Source of the DNA: Crocinitomicaceae bacterium
Lineage (GTDB): Bacteria; Bacteroidota; Bacteroidia; Flavobacteriales_D; Crocinitomicaceae
Length of the DNA stretch: 64,000 nt
NCBI GenBank assembly: GCA_022447585.1
Contig: JAKVAR010000006.1
Location: 310,001 to 374,000 of the forward strand
Reading direction: 5' to 3'
Of this stretch, positions 28,271-37,678 are shown one piece after another. Below the pieces are notes generated by a model. The model was not told where the DNA came from. It worked only from the letters and a program-made list of their open reading frames with translations, and made no database searches. Made by a program: the position numbers and the translations under genes. Every line of letters starts with the position of its first letter. Position 1 is the stretch's first letter.

Positions 28271-28972
28271 ATGAAATATGGTGTTTTTGCTTTTTTCTCT
28301 ACTATGGCTGTATACAATGGTCAGCGTTTGTTTAAATCTGAACAGTCTAATCAAACCCTTTGGTTAGATTGGGTAAAAAAACACCAGCGAATATTATTTT
28401 TAATTGTCGTATTCTGTTCAATGGCTTCATTGACTTCCCTTTTTTCAGTATTAAACTGGAACATTAAATCATTGATTTTATTGGCCATTGCTGGAGTAAT
28501 TTCAGCTTTATATGTAATTAAAGTTAAAGGTTTAAAGATGCGTGAGGTACCTTATTTGAAGATTCATTTGATTGGAATTTCTTGGTCTATGATTCTTTTC
28601 GTTTTTCCGATATTAAATGAAGAGTTGAACGAACCAGTTCTAATTTATAGCGTAGCGCATTACTTTTATATTATTGCGATAACCATACCTTTTGATATTC
28701 GTGATTTAAAACATGACAATGTTCAGTATAGAACTATCCCACAGGTGTTGGGCGTCGTGAAATCTAAATGGTTTGCAGCACTTATGTTGAGCATTTTTGT
28801 TTTTTTGATGCTTCTTGTTAGTCCAGGTTTATTGCCAAATGTGATGTTTTATATTGCGGTAAGTGCACAGCTAGTTCTAATCACTCTTATGAATGAAAAG
28901 CGGTCGGATGCTTATTGTGCAGGTTTAATTGATGGAGCTATAGCCCTTTTAGGAATAAGTTACTTTTTCTAG
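28271..28972 (+). CDS. UbiA-like polytopic membrane protein, true start probably upstream
   Basis: 233 residues from the first ATG, with six to seven membrane segments. The motif IPFDIRDLKHD resembles the second Asp-rich motif of UbiA prenyltransferases; the first motif is replaced by MAVYNGQR. The frame stays open back to 28124, and the extra codons encode a further membrane helix (NIVVSISAFILSAGFTFYLG), so the protein very likely starts earlier. No ATG, GTG or TTG exists there; CTG at 28133, after an AG-rich stretch, is the best candidate and would overlap the GT9 gene. I keep the ATG as a conservative start. It converges with the next gene (4-base overlap). Confidence 0.7.
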   Translation: MKYGVFAFFSTMAVYNGQRLFKSEQSNQTLWLDWVKKHQRILFLIVVFCSMASLTSLFSVLNWNIKSLILLAIAGVISALYVIKVKGLKMREVPYLKIHLIGISWSMILFVFPILNEELNEPVLIYSVAHYFYIIAITIPFDIRDLKHDNVQYRTIPQVLGVVKSKWFAALMLSIFVFLMLLVSPGLLPNVMFYIAVSAQLVLITLMNEKRSDAYCAGLIDGAIALLGISYFF

Positions 28973-29745
28973 CGAATCCTACTTTTAGAGGAATTGAAAT
29001 TCAATCCCATTAAATAGCTAATGCTTAATTGAAAAAACTGATGCCTTTGGAGGTCATTTTCTCCACGATCTGTCCTAAAATCGGGTATTCCGAATTGATA
29101 AGAGGCGTTAATGTTAAAGTTCTTCAACTCATATCCAATACCAGCTTTAATTCCATAATCTAACGTATTTAGATTAGAATTATCAGAACTCTCATCAAAG
29201 GTAGATTCATTCGCGGCAGGGAGAAAAGAAGATACAAATCCAGTCGGATCAATTGAACCCAAGTCAATTGTAGACATAAAAGGTGTTGTTGAAACTGTTT
29301 TAGACTTGCGTTTGTCAGCTACTTTAACGCCTAAATAACCTCCTCCAAATATATTTAAATTCTTAAAGGAGTAATTTACCATAATTGGGATTTGGAGATA
29401 ATGCTGTGTATATCTATTGGTTGTTTCCGAATAGGTGTTTAAATCAACACCCGGAATAGAGGATGGATCAATCAGTCCAAATAAATTCAATTCAGTTGTG
29501 TCAAGTTCACTGGTCTGCTGTCTTCCTTGAGAATAATAGACCCCTGTGCGCAATGACAAGGCTTTGTTGAAATTGTATTCCACGGTAGCTCCGCCAAAGA
29601 TTCCGGGTTGATAGTCGTTACCGATTTGTTGTGTTTCAATTTTAACTAGGTTGATGCCTATTTCTGGACCAACGAATAAGTCTTGCGCAGAAGCCTTAAT
29701 GCTGATCGTAATAATTAGAAGTGTAATTAGTGATTTCATTTTCAT
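28969..29745 (-). CDS. Outer-membrane beta-barrel protein (PorT-like)
   Basis: 258 residues with signal peptide (MKMKSLITLLIITISIKASAQ). It opens LFVGPEIGINLVKIE and has many alternating strands ending in HQFFQLSISYLMG, like the small Bacteroidota outer-membrane barrel (OMP_b-brl_2 / PorT) proteins. It starts three bases after the radA stop, so it may be co-transcribed with radA. Function unknown. Confidence 0.8.
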   Translation of the reverse strand: MKMKSLITLLIITISIKASAQDLFVGPEIGINLVKIETQQIGNDYQPGIFGGATVEYNFNKALSLRTGVYYSQGRQQTSELDTTELNLFGLIDPSSIPGVDLNTYSETTNRYTQHYLQIPIMVNYSFKNLNIFGGGYLGVKVADKRKSKTVSTTPFMSTIDLGSIDPTGFVSSFLPAANESTFDESSDNSNLNTLDYGIKAGIGYELKNFNINASYQFGIPDFRTDRGENDLQRHQFFQLSISYLMGLNFNSSKSRIR

Positions 29746-29748
29746 TTT

Positions 29749-31110
29749 TTAGGTAAATAAGGCTTTAACAACCTCTGTTATTTTTGAGCAAAGAACTAAT
29801 TCTATTTTGAAGTTTTTCTGTTCGATGCCTTTGTTATATTTCGAAATAATGATCTTATCGAATCCTAGTTTTTCTGCCTCGTAAATGCGCTGTTCAACTC
29901 TGTTTACAGGTCTTACTTCACCTGAAAGGCCAACTTCTGCAGAAAGTGCTATATTCTTATCAATTGGAATATCTGCATTTGAAGATAATACTGCTGCTAC
30001 CACAGCCAAATCAATTGCGGGATCATCGACTTTAATCCCACCTGCAATATTTAAGAAAACATCCTTTGCTCCAAGTTTAAAACCACAACGCTTCTCCATT
30101 ACAGCAAGTAGCATATTTAAACGTTTACTATCAAAACCGGTTGAGGAACGTTGGGGAGTACCATAGGCCGCACTGCTAACTAAGGCCTGTACTTCAATTA
30201 GCATAGACCGCATTCCCTCCATAGTGGCGGCGATTGAAATTCCACTTAAGGAACTATCACTATTTGTTATTAGAATCTCTGAAGGGTTTTCAACTTGACG
30301 TAAACCTGTTCCGAGCATTTCGTATATCCCTAGCTCATTTGTACTACCAAACCTATTTTTAATTGATCTTAATAATCGATAAACATGATTACGATCGCCT
30401 TCGAATTGAAGAACGGAATCAACCATATGTTCTAAGACTTTCGGACCTGCTAAAGAGCCTTCCTTGGTAATGTGACCAATTAAGAAAACAGGAACATTAC
30501 TTTGTTTGGCGTATCTCAGTAATTGCGCCGTACATTCTCTAACTTGAGAAATACTTCCAGGTGAACTTTCAATTTGTGAAGAGTAGAGAGTTTGAATTGA
30601 GTCTATAACTAACACTTCTGGCTGCACTTCTTCTGCCTGCTTGAATATATTCTGAATACTTGTCTCCGTTAGAATAAAACACTTCTTATTTGTAACACCA
30701 ATGCGCTCAGAACGCATTTTTATTTGTTGATCACTTTCCTCTCCTGAGACATACAACACCTTTAAATTTGGAGTAGTTACAGCAAGTTGAAGCAATAATG
30801 TTGACTTACCAATACCGGGCTCACCTCCAAATAAAATGAGTGAACCATATACGAGACCACCGCCTAAAACTCGATTCAACTCTGAATCTGAGAGTGTAAT
30901 ACGCTGATGTTCTTGATGAACAATTTCGTCTAACGATTGTGGTTTTGCGGTTTGTACAGATTTAGAAAAAGCAACAACTTGAGGAACTTGCTTTTGAACG
31001 AGTTCTTCTACAAATGTATTCCATTCATTGCAAGAAGGACATTTACCCAACCACTTAGGAGTTTCGTAACCACAATTTTGGCAAAAAAATGCCGATTTTA
31101 CCTTCGCCAT
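29749..31110 (-). CDS. radA: DNA repair protein RadA
   Basis: 453 residues: an N-terminal zinc finger (CQNCGYETPKWLGKCPSC), a RecA-like ATPase with Walker A GGEPGIGKSTLLLQL and Walker B VLVIDSIQTL, the RadA-specific KNRFG motif (IKNRFGSTNELGIYEM), and a Lon-protease-like C-terminal domain. It drives branch migration in recombination repair. Confidence 0.96.
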   Translation of the reverse strand: MAKVKSAFFCQNCGYETPKWLGKCPSCNEWNTFVEELVQKQVPQVVAFSKSVQTAKPQSLDEIVHQEHQRITLSDSELNRVLGGGLVYGSLILFGGEPGIGKSTLLLQLAVTTPNLKVLYVSGEESDQQIKMRSERIGVTNKKCFILTETSIQNIFKQAEEVQPEVLVIDSIQTLYSSQIESSPGSISQVRECTAQLLRYAKQSNVPVFLIGHITKEGSLAGPKVLEHMVDSVLQFEGDRNHVYRLLRSIKNRFGSTNELGIYEMLGTGLRQVENPSEILITNSDSSLSGISIAATMEGMRSMLIEVQALVSSAAYGTPQRSSTGFDSKRLNMLLAVMEKRCGFKLGAKDVFLNIAGGIKVDDPAIDLAVVAAVLSSNADIPIDKNIALSAEVGLSGEVRPVNRVEQRIYEAEKLGFDKIIISKYNKGIEQKNFKIELVLCSKITEVVKALFT

Positions 31111-31189
31111 GAGACAATATCGTTTGAAGGACTAAAGTTAATTAATCGTGCTTTACTTTTTCAAGAAATAAAAAAGGAATTTGGATATA

Positions 31190-31402
31190 CTATCCAGCGT
31201 AGGATTTACGACCAAACTGCTGACATTTGCGCTTACGCTTTTTATTTATTCTTTTTGCTTTACGTGATTTTTTGCCTCGACCGCGATCTTTGTTTATAGT
31301 TAATTCAGTTGCGATATCCTTTTTTGTTTCACTCGCAACTTCCATCTTTGCAGAAGAAGTGAATGATAAAAAGATAAGAGATAAGAAGATTAAAAATTTC
31401 AT
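31190..31402 (-). CDS. Small secreted protein with highly basic tail
   Basis: 70 residues: a signal peptide (MKFLIFLSLIFLSFTSSAK), a short acidic/neutral stretch, then a dense Lys/Arg region (RGRGKKSRKAKRINKKRK) and a C-terminal Cys. It has the same architecture as the protein at 70-360. It has its own promoter and is not an artefact of the opposite strand. No family is recognised. Confidence 0.6.
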   Translation of the reverse strand: MKFLIFLSLIFLSFTSSAKMEVASETKKDIATELTINKDRGRGKKSRKAKRINKKRKRKCQQFGRKSYAG

Positions 31403-31431
31403 AACAATCTGATTTTTAATATTTAGAACTG

Positions 31432-31464
31432 CAAAATTAGGTCTTTATTGCTTAAAAAAAACAA
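31432..31464 (-). promoter_or_regulatory. Promoter of the small basic protein
   Basis: Minus strand: TTG (31464-31462), 22 bases, then TAATTTTG (31439-31432), 29 bases before the ATG at 31402. It fits the TAnnTTTG pattern; the spacer is at the long end. Confidence 0.5.
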
Positions 31465-31523
31465 TTTAGGCGCAAGAGTCATTTTATTTTCAGAAATTAG
31501 TTACAAATATTAATTAATAAATA

Positions 31524-32018
31524 ATGAAGTTTTTAGCATTATCATTGTTTGTATTATTTTGTCTCCAAAGTTTTGGTCAAAAAAATACGACACCAGAGGT
31601 AACATTTGTTTTCTTGAATAATAACACAAAAGGAAGTATAAAAGATGTAAAGGTTAACATGGATATGAATTGGAATGAACTTTCCAAAACAAAGATTGTT
31701 GGTTTAGCTGAAGTAAAAAATCTGAATACTGGAAATAACACGAGAGACAAACATTTACAATCTGAATCCTTTTTTGATGCCTTAAATTTTCCAACAATAA
31801 AATTTGTTTGTAATTCATTGGAAAAGAATGAAAGTGGTTATTTAGCTAAAGGTGAGTTGACTATTAAGGGGGTTAAAAAAACGATTGATTTGTTTGTTTA
31901 TAAAGCGAAAAACAGCTTAGTATGGAGCAGTACAATTGACACAGCGGACTTTGGAATCAATGTTAAAAAAGGTGAGGGAAAGAACAAGGTAAAGTTTAAG
32001 GTTATTTTGCCAATCTAA
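31524..32018 (+). CDS. YceI-family periplasmic protein
   Basis: 164 residues with signal peptide (MKFLALSLFVLFCLQSFGQ). It has the YceI lipocalin-like pattern: a strand-rich body with HLQSESFFDALNFPTIKF and the late GELTIKGVKKTIDL. YceI proteins bind isoprenoid or fatty-acyl lipids. In other bacteria they are often induced by stress or light. Confidence 0.88.
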   Translation: MKFLALSLFVLFCLQSFGQKNTTPEVTFVFLNNNTKGSIKDVKVNMDMNWNELSKTKIVGLAEVKNLNTGNNTRDKHLQSESFFDALNFPTIKFVCNSLEKNESGYLAKGELTIKGVKKTIDLFVYKAKNSLVWSSTIDTADFGINVKKGEGKNKVKFKVILPI

Positions 32019-32020
32019 AC

Positions 32021-32554
32021 CTATGAATTAACGCTGTAAATAAAGAGATCCATTTCCATGAAGTTTATCTCATCAGATTGAGACATGCCGTTTTTTATAG
32101 CGACATTGATTGAAGCTTTGTTTTCTTTATGAATCATGGAAATAACAGAATTCGTTTTAATATTTTCGAACGCATATTTTTTGAAGTGTAGGGCTAGTTC
32201 TGTTGCGAAACCTTTACCCCAAGAACTTGGCAATAGCGAGTAGGTAATTTCGTATTCTTTTGATTGTTTTATATTGCGCTCTATAATACCTCCTACTCCG
32301 ATAAATCGATTTGTGTTTTTATCTATTACGGCTAATTGACCGTAAGTTTTATTTTTCTGGCGTTTAATTTGCATACCTAACCACTTTTGAGCTTTTTCCA
32401 ATGGTGGAATTCTAAGCTGGTCAGTACCAACGTACTTTTGAGTTGGATTGTTTATAAAAAAAGAAGACCAGCGCACGGCATCATCCATTTTAATTGCTCT
32501 GAAAATTAGCCGTTCACTTTCTTGATTATAGTATTTTACGGAAGGTTTGTTCAT
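32021..32554 (-). CDS. GNAT-family N-acetyltransferase
   Basis: 177 residues of the RimJ/RimL-like acetyltransferase type: SERLIFRAIKMDDAVRW at the start, ITYSLLPSSWGKGFATELAL for the acetyl-CoA pyrophosphate loop, and SVISMIHKENKASINVAIKNG at the end. Substrate unknown. It converges with yceI, leaving two bases between the stops. Confidence 0.9.
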   Translation of the reverse strand: MNKPSVKYYNQESERLIFRAIKMDDAVRWSSFFINNPTQKYVGTDQLRIPPLEKAQKWLGMQIKRQKNKTYGQLAVIDKNTNRFIGVGGIIERNIKQSKEYEITYSLLPSSWGKGFATELALHFKKYAFENIKTNSVISMIHKENKASINVAIKNGMSQSDEINFMEMDLFIYSVNS

Positions 32555-32560
32555 GTCAAT

Positions 32561-33787
32561 TTAGAAATTTACACTCCATCTTTTTTGCAAGCTGTTGTAA
32601 TAAGAATCAACTCGATTAGCATGATTTTTTGCTTTTAAAACCCTACTATTCTTAATTTGATTTAACATCGAATTCGCTTCGTTGTACCTTGCTAACCAAA
32701 CATATATTTCAGCAATATTACATTGAATCATTGCTGATATTTTATCATTTATACGCGCTTTATTATCATATGTATTGCTTTCTTCCATGATAGTTTCCCA
32801 TGCGCTTAAAGCCGTTTCTAATTCAAATTTTGCACCAGAACGGTCTCTATCTTTAGAAACAGATTGAAGGGCCTGAACAGTTAAAGAAAATGCTTCTGTA
32901 GCGTCAGAATACTCATAATTCTTAAATCGTTTAACTGAATATATTTCGGCTGAGCGGGTACGCTTAACATAACCCAATTGGTTATTGATGAATGCGTTTG
33001 CTTCGTTCAAAGCTCTGGACCTTGCGTATTGTTCTAATTCTATAAAGAATCTAGCTTCATTGTCTAACATGTATAAATCATGTTCAAATTCACTCTTGTA
33101 TTCTTTCATCTTGTATGTTTGTTGAGAGGTCATAATTTGACGTTCTAATAGCGTTCCTTGTGAAGGTGATTGCACCAAAACTTCAATGGGAAGAATATAG
33201 TTGGCGCTGTATTTATACTTTGTTAAAGATCCACTTCCTGATTTCGATTCCATTATTTTAATATCACGAATAGGTAAGACGTTAATCGTAATCATTGAGC
33301 CGCCCATTCCTTTTTGAAAACCTTGTAAATTAATAGCCTGGTTAACATTACCGTCTAAAACTTCCGAATGCAACCTTGGTGGCTTTGTGATTGGATATTG
33401 AGGTGGAGTTGGATAAAACGGTGTGTTTGGACGCTGTAAATGAGTTCCATCTGGGTTTTTTTCTCCACTATTGACTTTTTGTTGCCAGTTTGCGAGGTTT
33501 TCTAAATGAATTCTATCAATATTCTTCTTTTGAGCTTCATATTGCATGATTTCACGTTCATAATTTTCTAATGCCGCTTGTTGACGCATTTGAAATAATT
33601 GAAGGCTGTCTTGGTTAGCTTGTTGATAGCCATGTTGAACACGAACTTCATACGTGTTGAAGGCTTCATCAATTTTAATTAATGGTAACTGGGTATATGT
33701 GAATGACACTTTATTGTCATTGATTGTTTGTGCGTTTATATTGACGATTGATAAAAAGACAATCACTAATAATAGTATTTTTTTCAT
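32561..33787 (-). CDS. Secreted protein of unknown function
   Basis: 408 residues with signal peptide (MKKILLLVIVFLSIVNINAQ). A Gln/Glu-rich helical part (about 60-115) is followed by a Pro/Tyr-rich stretch (FYPTPPQYPITKPP near 125) and a helical C-terminal half with repeat-like (TPR-like) spacing (ALQSVSKDRDRSGAKFELE, IQCNIAEIYVWLARYNEA). No family was recognised. It lies six bases before the GNAT gene. Confidence 0.7.
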   Translation of the reverse strand: MKKILLLVIVFLSIVNINAQTINDNKVSFTYTQLPLIKIDEAFNTYEVRVQHGYQQANQDSLQLFQMRQQAALENYEREIMQYEAQKKNIDRIHLENLANWQQKVNSGEKNPDGTHLQRPNTPFYPTPPQYPITKPPRLHSEVLDGNVNQAINLQGFQKGMGGSMITINVLPIRDIKIMESKSGSGSLTKYKYSANYILPIEVLVQSPSQGTLLERQIMTSQQTYKMKEYKSEFEHDLYMLDNEARFFIELEQYARSRALNEANAFINNQLGYVKRTRSAEIYSVKRFKNYEYSDATEAFSLTVQALQSVSKDRDRSGAKFELETALSAWETIMEESNTYDNKARINDKISAMIQCNIAEIYVWLARYNEANSMLNQIKNSRVLKAKNHANRVDSYYNSLQKRWSVNF

Positions 33788-33842
33788 AGCGCTATGTTTA
33801 TAGTTAGATTCACTAATACAACATCGGTACCAAAGTAGTTTT

Positions 33843-34856
33843 TTATTTCGTTGTTGTGCCGAAATACCTCTGAATGTCTTCTTTGTTATTCTCTTTTATG
33901 GCTTTGCGAGGTTCAGATATTCTGCCCAAAAAATATTTTATAATTGGACTAAAAGGAATTGTGAGAAAACGTTGAATTCTTGGAACAGAAGCTTTGAATT
34001 GTTCGAAATAACTATCGATATTATCCTTTCTAAATTTGAGAATTTCTTCTAATTTATCACTGTCTGAGAATTCACCACAATGGAAGTTGGCTTCGGCAAA
34101 AGTTTTGTTCGGAAATTCGGCATTACCTAAACCAAAAGATTTAAATGCGCGATTTAAAAATGCTTGATAGGTAATTACACAATCTTTGCCGCCTCCAAGG
34201 TTGAAAATCTGCTTATTTAGGACTTTTCTTTTTCCAATGCTTTTCGCGAATGCGCGCGAAGTATCGTCAACCGTAGCGATTTCCATAATGGTGTTTAATG
34301 GGACGTGGAAAAGGATTTTAGACACTTTATGGTTGCCAATTCCCATGATAGCACTTAGCCTGAAAATGCTCCAATCTAAACTCGAGTTTTGGATGAGCTT
34401 TTCTGATTCAATCTTGGCCTGCCCATATTTATCCCATTTCGTAGTTTGTATAGGGTCATTAATAGAAATAACCGGCGTATTGATACGATCACCATAAACA
34501 GTTACTGATGAACTGAAAATGAGAAAACAATTTGGCGAGTGTTTTTCTAATCCATTGATGATGTTTCGAGTTCCTTCCAAATTCACTTTGTCGGCCAACG
34601 CCGGTTTCTCATCTACTAATGGTGGGATTACAGCCGCTAAGTGAAGCGCATAATCTTGATTTTTGCAAGCCTGATTCACATCTTCTTGTGAAGTAATATC
34701 ACCATAAATTATTTTGACGTTCTTAAATTGCTTAAGGGCCTTTGTGTTTTTTTTTGATCTGCGAGCAAGAATTGTGATCTCATGGTCCAATGGGGAAAGT
34801 TTCTTCAGAATCTCTATCCCAATATTACCTGTTGCACCTGTAATTAAAACCCTCAT
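33843..34856 (-). CDS. NAD-dependent epimerase/dehydratase (extended SDR)
   Basis: 337 residues. The Rossmann motif is ITGATGNIGIEIL, with the LHLAAVIPP block and the catalytic Tyr/Lys region (DKYGQAKIESEKLI; YxxxK = YGQAK). It is an extended short-chain dehydrogenase acting on an unknown sugar or small molecule. It lies eight bases downstream of the DUF2141 gene, so the two are co-transcribed. Confidence 0.88.
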   Translation of the reverse strand: MRVLITGATGNIGIEILKKLSPLDHEITILARRSKKNTKALKQFKNVKIIYGDITSQEDVNQACKNQDYALHLAAVIPPLVDEKPALADKVNLEGTRNIINGLEKHSPNCFLIFSSSVTVYGDRINTPVISINDPIQTTKWDKYGQAKIESEKLIQNSSLDWSIFRLSAIMGIGNHKVSKILFHVPLNTIMEIATVDDTSRAFAKSIGKRKVLNKQIFNLGGGKDCVITYQAFLNRAFKSFGLGNAEFPNKTFAEANFHCGEFSDSDKLEEILKFRKDNIDSYFEQFKASVPRIQRFLTIPFSPIIKYFLGRISEPRKAIKENNKEDIQRYFGTTTK

Positions 34857-34864
34857 TAATTATT

Positions 34865-35320
34865 TTATAGATAGCGAACTTTCATTGTCACGGATTTATG
34901 ACTGTTTAAATTAAATTTAAAATCACTGAATTTTGGCTTACTAAGAGCGGTATGATAATAATCAGAGAAACCAAAACCTTCAGTTGGCACTAACCAGCTG
35001 TAATCCATTTTTGCATTTCTATTTTCATCATCTAAAAGTGCTATGCCATAAGTTCCTGTTGGAATATTATAGATTTTGAATGTGACTTTTCCATTGTTTA
35101 ATTCTGCTTTTGAAACATAACGCGTCTTCCAAGGAGTTTCAGCCTTAAAAGATTCACTATTTCTATAAATCTGAACTTGAATTCTGCCTTTCTTATTTCT
35201 AACACTTTCAAAGTTTATTGTGATGCAGTGCTTTCCTTCAGTTGGTGTATTGTAGGAGCTATTTAGTATCAATATCGACACAAACGAAATAAAAAATAGC
35301 AAACGTTTTTTTTCAAACAT
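34865..35320 (-). CDS. DUF2141 domain secreted protein
   Basis: 151 residues from the start MFEKKRLLFFISFVSILIL, which gives a signal peptide; the longer frame from 35368 adds 16 residues before it. The body shows the DUF2141 pattern: INFESVRNKKGRIQVQIY and YGIALLDDENRNAKMDYSWL with PTEGFGFS. This Ig-like periplasmic family is common in Bacteroidota and cyanobacteria; its function is unknown. It is often found near carotenoid or light-response genes. Confidence 0.85.
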   Translation of the reverse strand: MFEKKRLLFFISFVSILILNSSYNTPTEGKHCITINFESVRNKKGRIQVQIYRNSESFKAETPWKTRYVSKAELNNGKVTFKIYNIPTGTYGIALLDDENRNAKMDYSWLVPTEGFGFSDYYHTALSKPKFSDFKFNLNSHKSVTMKVRYL

Positions 35321-35505
35321 ATTCAAAATTATTAAATCTAGTTGAATTCCCCAATGCGTTTTAGGCATATTTGAAATTAAATAATCTAACTGAATTTTGA
35401 TAGGAAATGCAATGAAATAATCGATTATCTATAACCTTTTATAGCCATATGGTGGGTCTAAATTATAGTAATGTAGTTTATATTCAGTTGATCCAACATG
35501 AAGTA

Positions 35506-35892
35506 TTAAAAGTCCGAGTCGTCAAAGTAAAATTGAAAACTGTGCGTATATTCAGAAGGTACTTTACTTGTTTGGTGGGAATATACACTCCAATTTGAAT
35601 CATTTAATGGGTCTTTTGTAAGAACACTATATCCAGATTGAATGGTAAAACTTAGCCATTCAGTAATTGGACCAGGGTGACTGCTACCTCCGCGAGTATC
35701 TGTTACTAGTATTGTTTCTGTTGTTCCAGGCGCAATGCTATTTGTGACTAATTCTTGAGATAAACTATCAACAGACAATGCTACTTTGAAAGATGAATTG
35801 TTTGTGATCTGCCACGTTTTTCTTGTGCTACCTTCACAGGAAGTTAAAAACACAATTGCGATTAGTGCTACAATGCGAATTAATTTATACAT
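35506..35892 (-). CDS. Small lipoprotein of unknown function
   Basis: 128 residues. The lipoprotein signal has its Cys in VFLTSCEGS. The mature part is beta-rich and Ser/Thr-rich (SNSIAPGTTETILVTDTRGG). No family is recognised. It stands alone, about 185 bases from the DUF2141 gene. Confidence 0.65.
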   Translation of the reverse strand: MYKLIRIVALIAIVFLTSCEGSTRKTWQITNNSSFKVALSVDSLSQELVTNSIAPGTTETILVTDTRGGSSHPGPITEWLSFTIQSGYSVLTKDPLNDSNWSVYSHQTSKVPSEYTHSFQFYFDDSDF

Positions 35893-36045
35893 AATCTCTT
35901 AAACGATTCTTGATAGGTTAAGGTTGGAAGATAAAGAGTTATAAAGCTCTTAGGTTTTTAATGTTGCTCCCGTTTTATGTGTTTAATAAGCTTGAAGGGA
36001 GCAGCATAAATAAATAATTATAGGTTATAGGAGTAATGAATTACG

Positions 36046-36726
36046 TTAATATATATCAATAAAATTTAACAAAGTGTTTAGCTCTAAACTCTCTATGGGA
36101 TGTTTAACATTGTTAAGTTCAATCAATTTAGAGTTTGTCAGTTGATTTGCCACGGTTAAAGACTCTTCATAACTAACCATATTGTCTAAAGATCCAACAC
36201 CAATAGTTACTTTATGCTTAATCCGCTTAAAATCAATCTCTTTTAACTTTTCTCTTTCTGCTATTTGATTCATCATTTTGCCCGTTTTATTCATGATTTC
36301 TTTCCAATCTAAAGGGAAGTGTAAATCAGCTAATCGTTTGGCGAATTTTGGGACTTTTTCTTCTATTTTTTGAGGGTTCAACATGCGAACTTCTTTGGCG
36401 GCAGATTCGATACTCCAGTTGAATTTTGTTCCTAATGTGTAGATTGACTGGATTTTTTCGGGAATTTGTAAAGCTGCGTTTAATGCTACATATCCACCCA
36501 TACTATATCCAAAAATATGTGTGTTTTGAATCGAGTTTTCTTTAAGATAAGTTGCAAGATTTTCGGTAAATAATTGTATTGAAAATGCTTTGTTGGAGGT
36601 TTTTCCACCGTGACCTTCAAAATTCATAGAGTGCACTTCAAACTTATCTGCTAGAGACTCTTTTAATTGTGAAAATTGATTCTCACTTCCTAAAGCGCCA
36701 TGCAAAAGAATAATGTGTTCCTTCAT
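36046..36726 (-). CDS. Alpha/beta hydrolase
   Basis: 226 residues. The oxyanion region is LLHGALGSENQF, the nucleophile elbow is FGYSMGGYVA (Ser about 74), the acid is probably in VGSLDNM and the His in NVKHPIES near the end. It is a small serine hydrolase of unknown substrate. The 289 bases upstream show no gene. Confidence 0.88.
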   Translation of the reverse strand: MKEHIILLHGALGSENQFSQLKESLADKFEVHSMNFEGHGGKTSNKAFSIQLFTENLATYLKENSIQNTHIFGYSMGGYVALNAALQIPEKIQSIYTLGTKFNWSIESAAKEVRMLNPQKIEEKVPKFAKRLADLHFPLDWKEIMNKTGKMMNQIAEREKLKEIDFKRIKHKVTIGVGSLDNMVSYEESLTVANQLTNSKLIELNNVKHPIESLELNTLLNFIDIY

Positions 36727-37015
36727 AATTAATCCTGATATTCGTGATAATAGATTTAAAGATAGACGTATTTAATTAAAATTAAGGGTATGTCGTCATT
36801 CTAATATTTGAAGTGCATCATGTTAGCTTATTATCAAAAAAATTAGCTTGCCAAACGATCCTTTGAGGTTTAAATATCAATAGGTACTATCATCGATTTT
36901 AATATACCCAAGAAAATACTAGAGTGCAGAAATCTATTGTCACGAATTAAATTTTAAATATAGCTACCATGAAAGGAGAACATAATCGGAGGAGTTATTC
37001 AGTTCTGAGATAGGA

Positions 37016-37627
37016 TTAGAGGGCATCGGCTCTTACTTTTTGCATGGAATCAAGTTTAAGTTTGAACCCTAAACCGTTATCGCTTAATTCAATTCGCTCC
37101 AGCAGTGGGGAGAGTTTATTTTTTGATCGCTTTCTGTGAATGCTATAAGCGACCCAATCAAATACTAATAAGAAACCTCCTTGAATCAATAAACTATTCC
37201 CATATCCGTTAAATAAATTCCTTTTTTCCAAGTTTGATTTGGCTTCACTTTTAAGTATTAAACCACTTGAAATATACGCAATATCAAGACCTCCGTTGAT
37301 TAGAAATATAGTTTCTTTTCTACGTTGCTCTTCAAGCGTTTCGGATATTCCTAGTTTGTTGTTTGCTCTTTTCGCTTTGATGTATCCTGGAATAGCCAAG
37401 CCCAAATTGACAGTGTTCCACATGAGGTTCATCTGGTGGAACGACTTCATTTCTTCATTAGGTGCAGTTGCCCATCCAATAGCGCCTCCGATCATGTTCG
37501 CTGATGCCCAACTACCAAGACCAAGCATTAGTCGCTTATCTGTTTTTGAACTAGCTGAGTTAAATTCCTCAAGCTGACTGTAGCAGGATTGACTCAGTAT
37601 GATGATAAAAAATACTAGTGTTTTCAT
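37016..37627 (-). CDS. Predicted membrane protein, DUF6992-like
   Basis: 203 residues with an N-terminal signal-like helix (MKTLVFFIIILSQSCYSQ). It has hydrophobic blocks around LGLGSWASANMIGGAIGWA, FHQMNLMWNTVNLGLAIPGY and LLIQGGFLLVFDWVAY. It resembles a Bacteroidota membrane-protein family (DUF6992, by eye). Function unknown. Confidence 0.65.
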   Translation of the reverse strand: MKTLVFFIIILSQSCYSQLEEFNSASSKTDKRLMLGLGSWASANMIGGAIGWATAPNEEMKSFHQMNLMWNTVNLGLAIPGYIKAKRANNKLGISETLEEQRRKETIFLINGGLDIAYISSGLILKSEAKSNLEKRNLFNGYGNSLLIQGGFLLVFDWVAYSIHRKRSKNKLSPLLERIELSDNGLGFKLKLDSMQKVRADAL

Positions 37628-37678
37628 AATTCTAAATTTATAAATTCAATACAATAATTTCAGGGAGTGTTTCATCGT

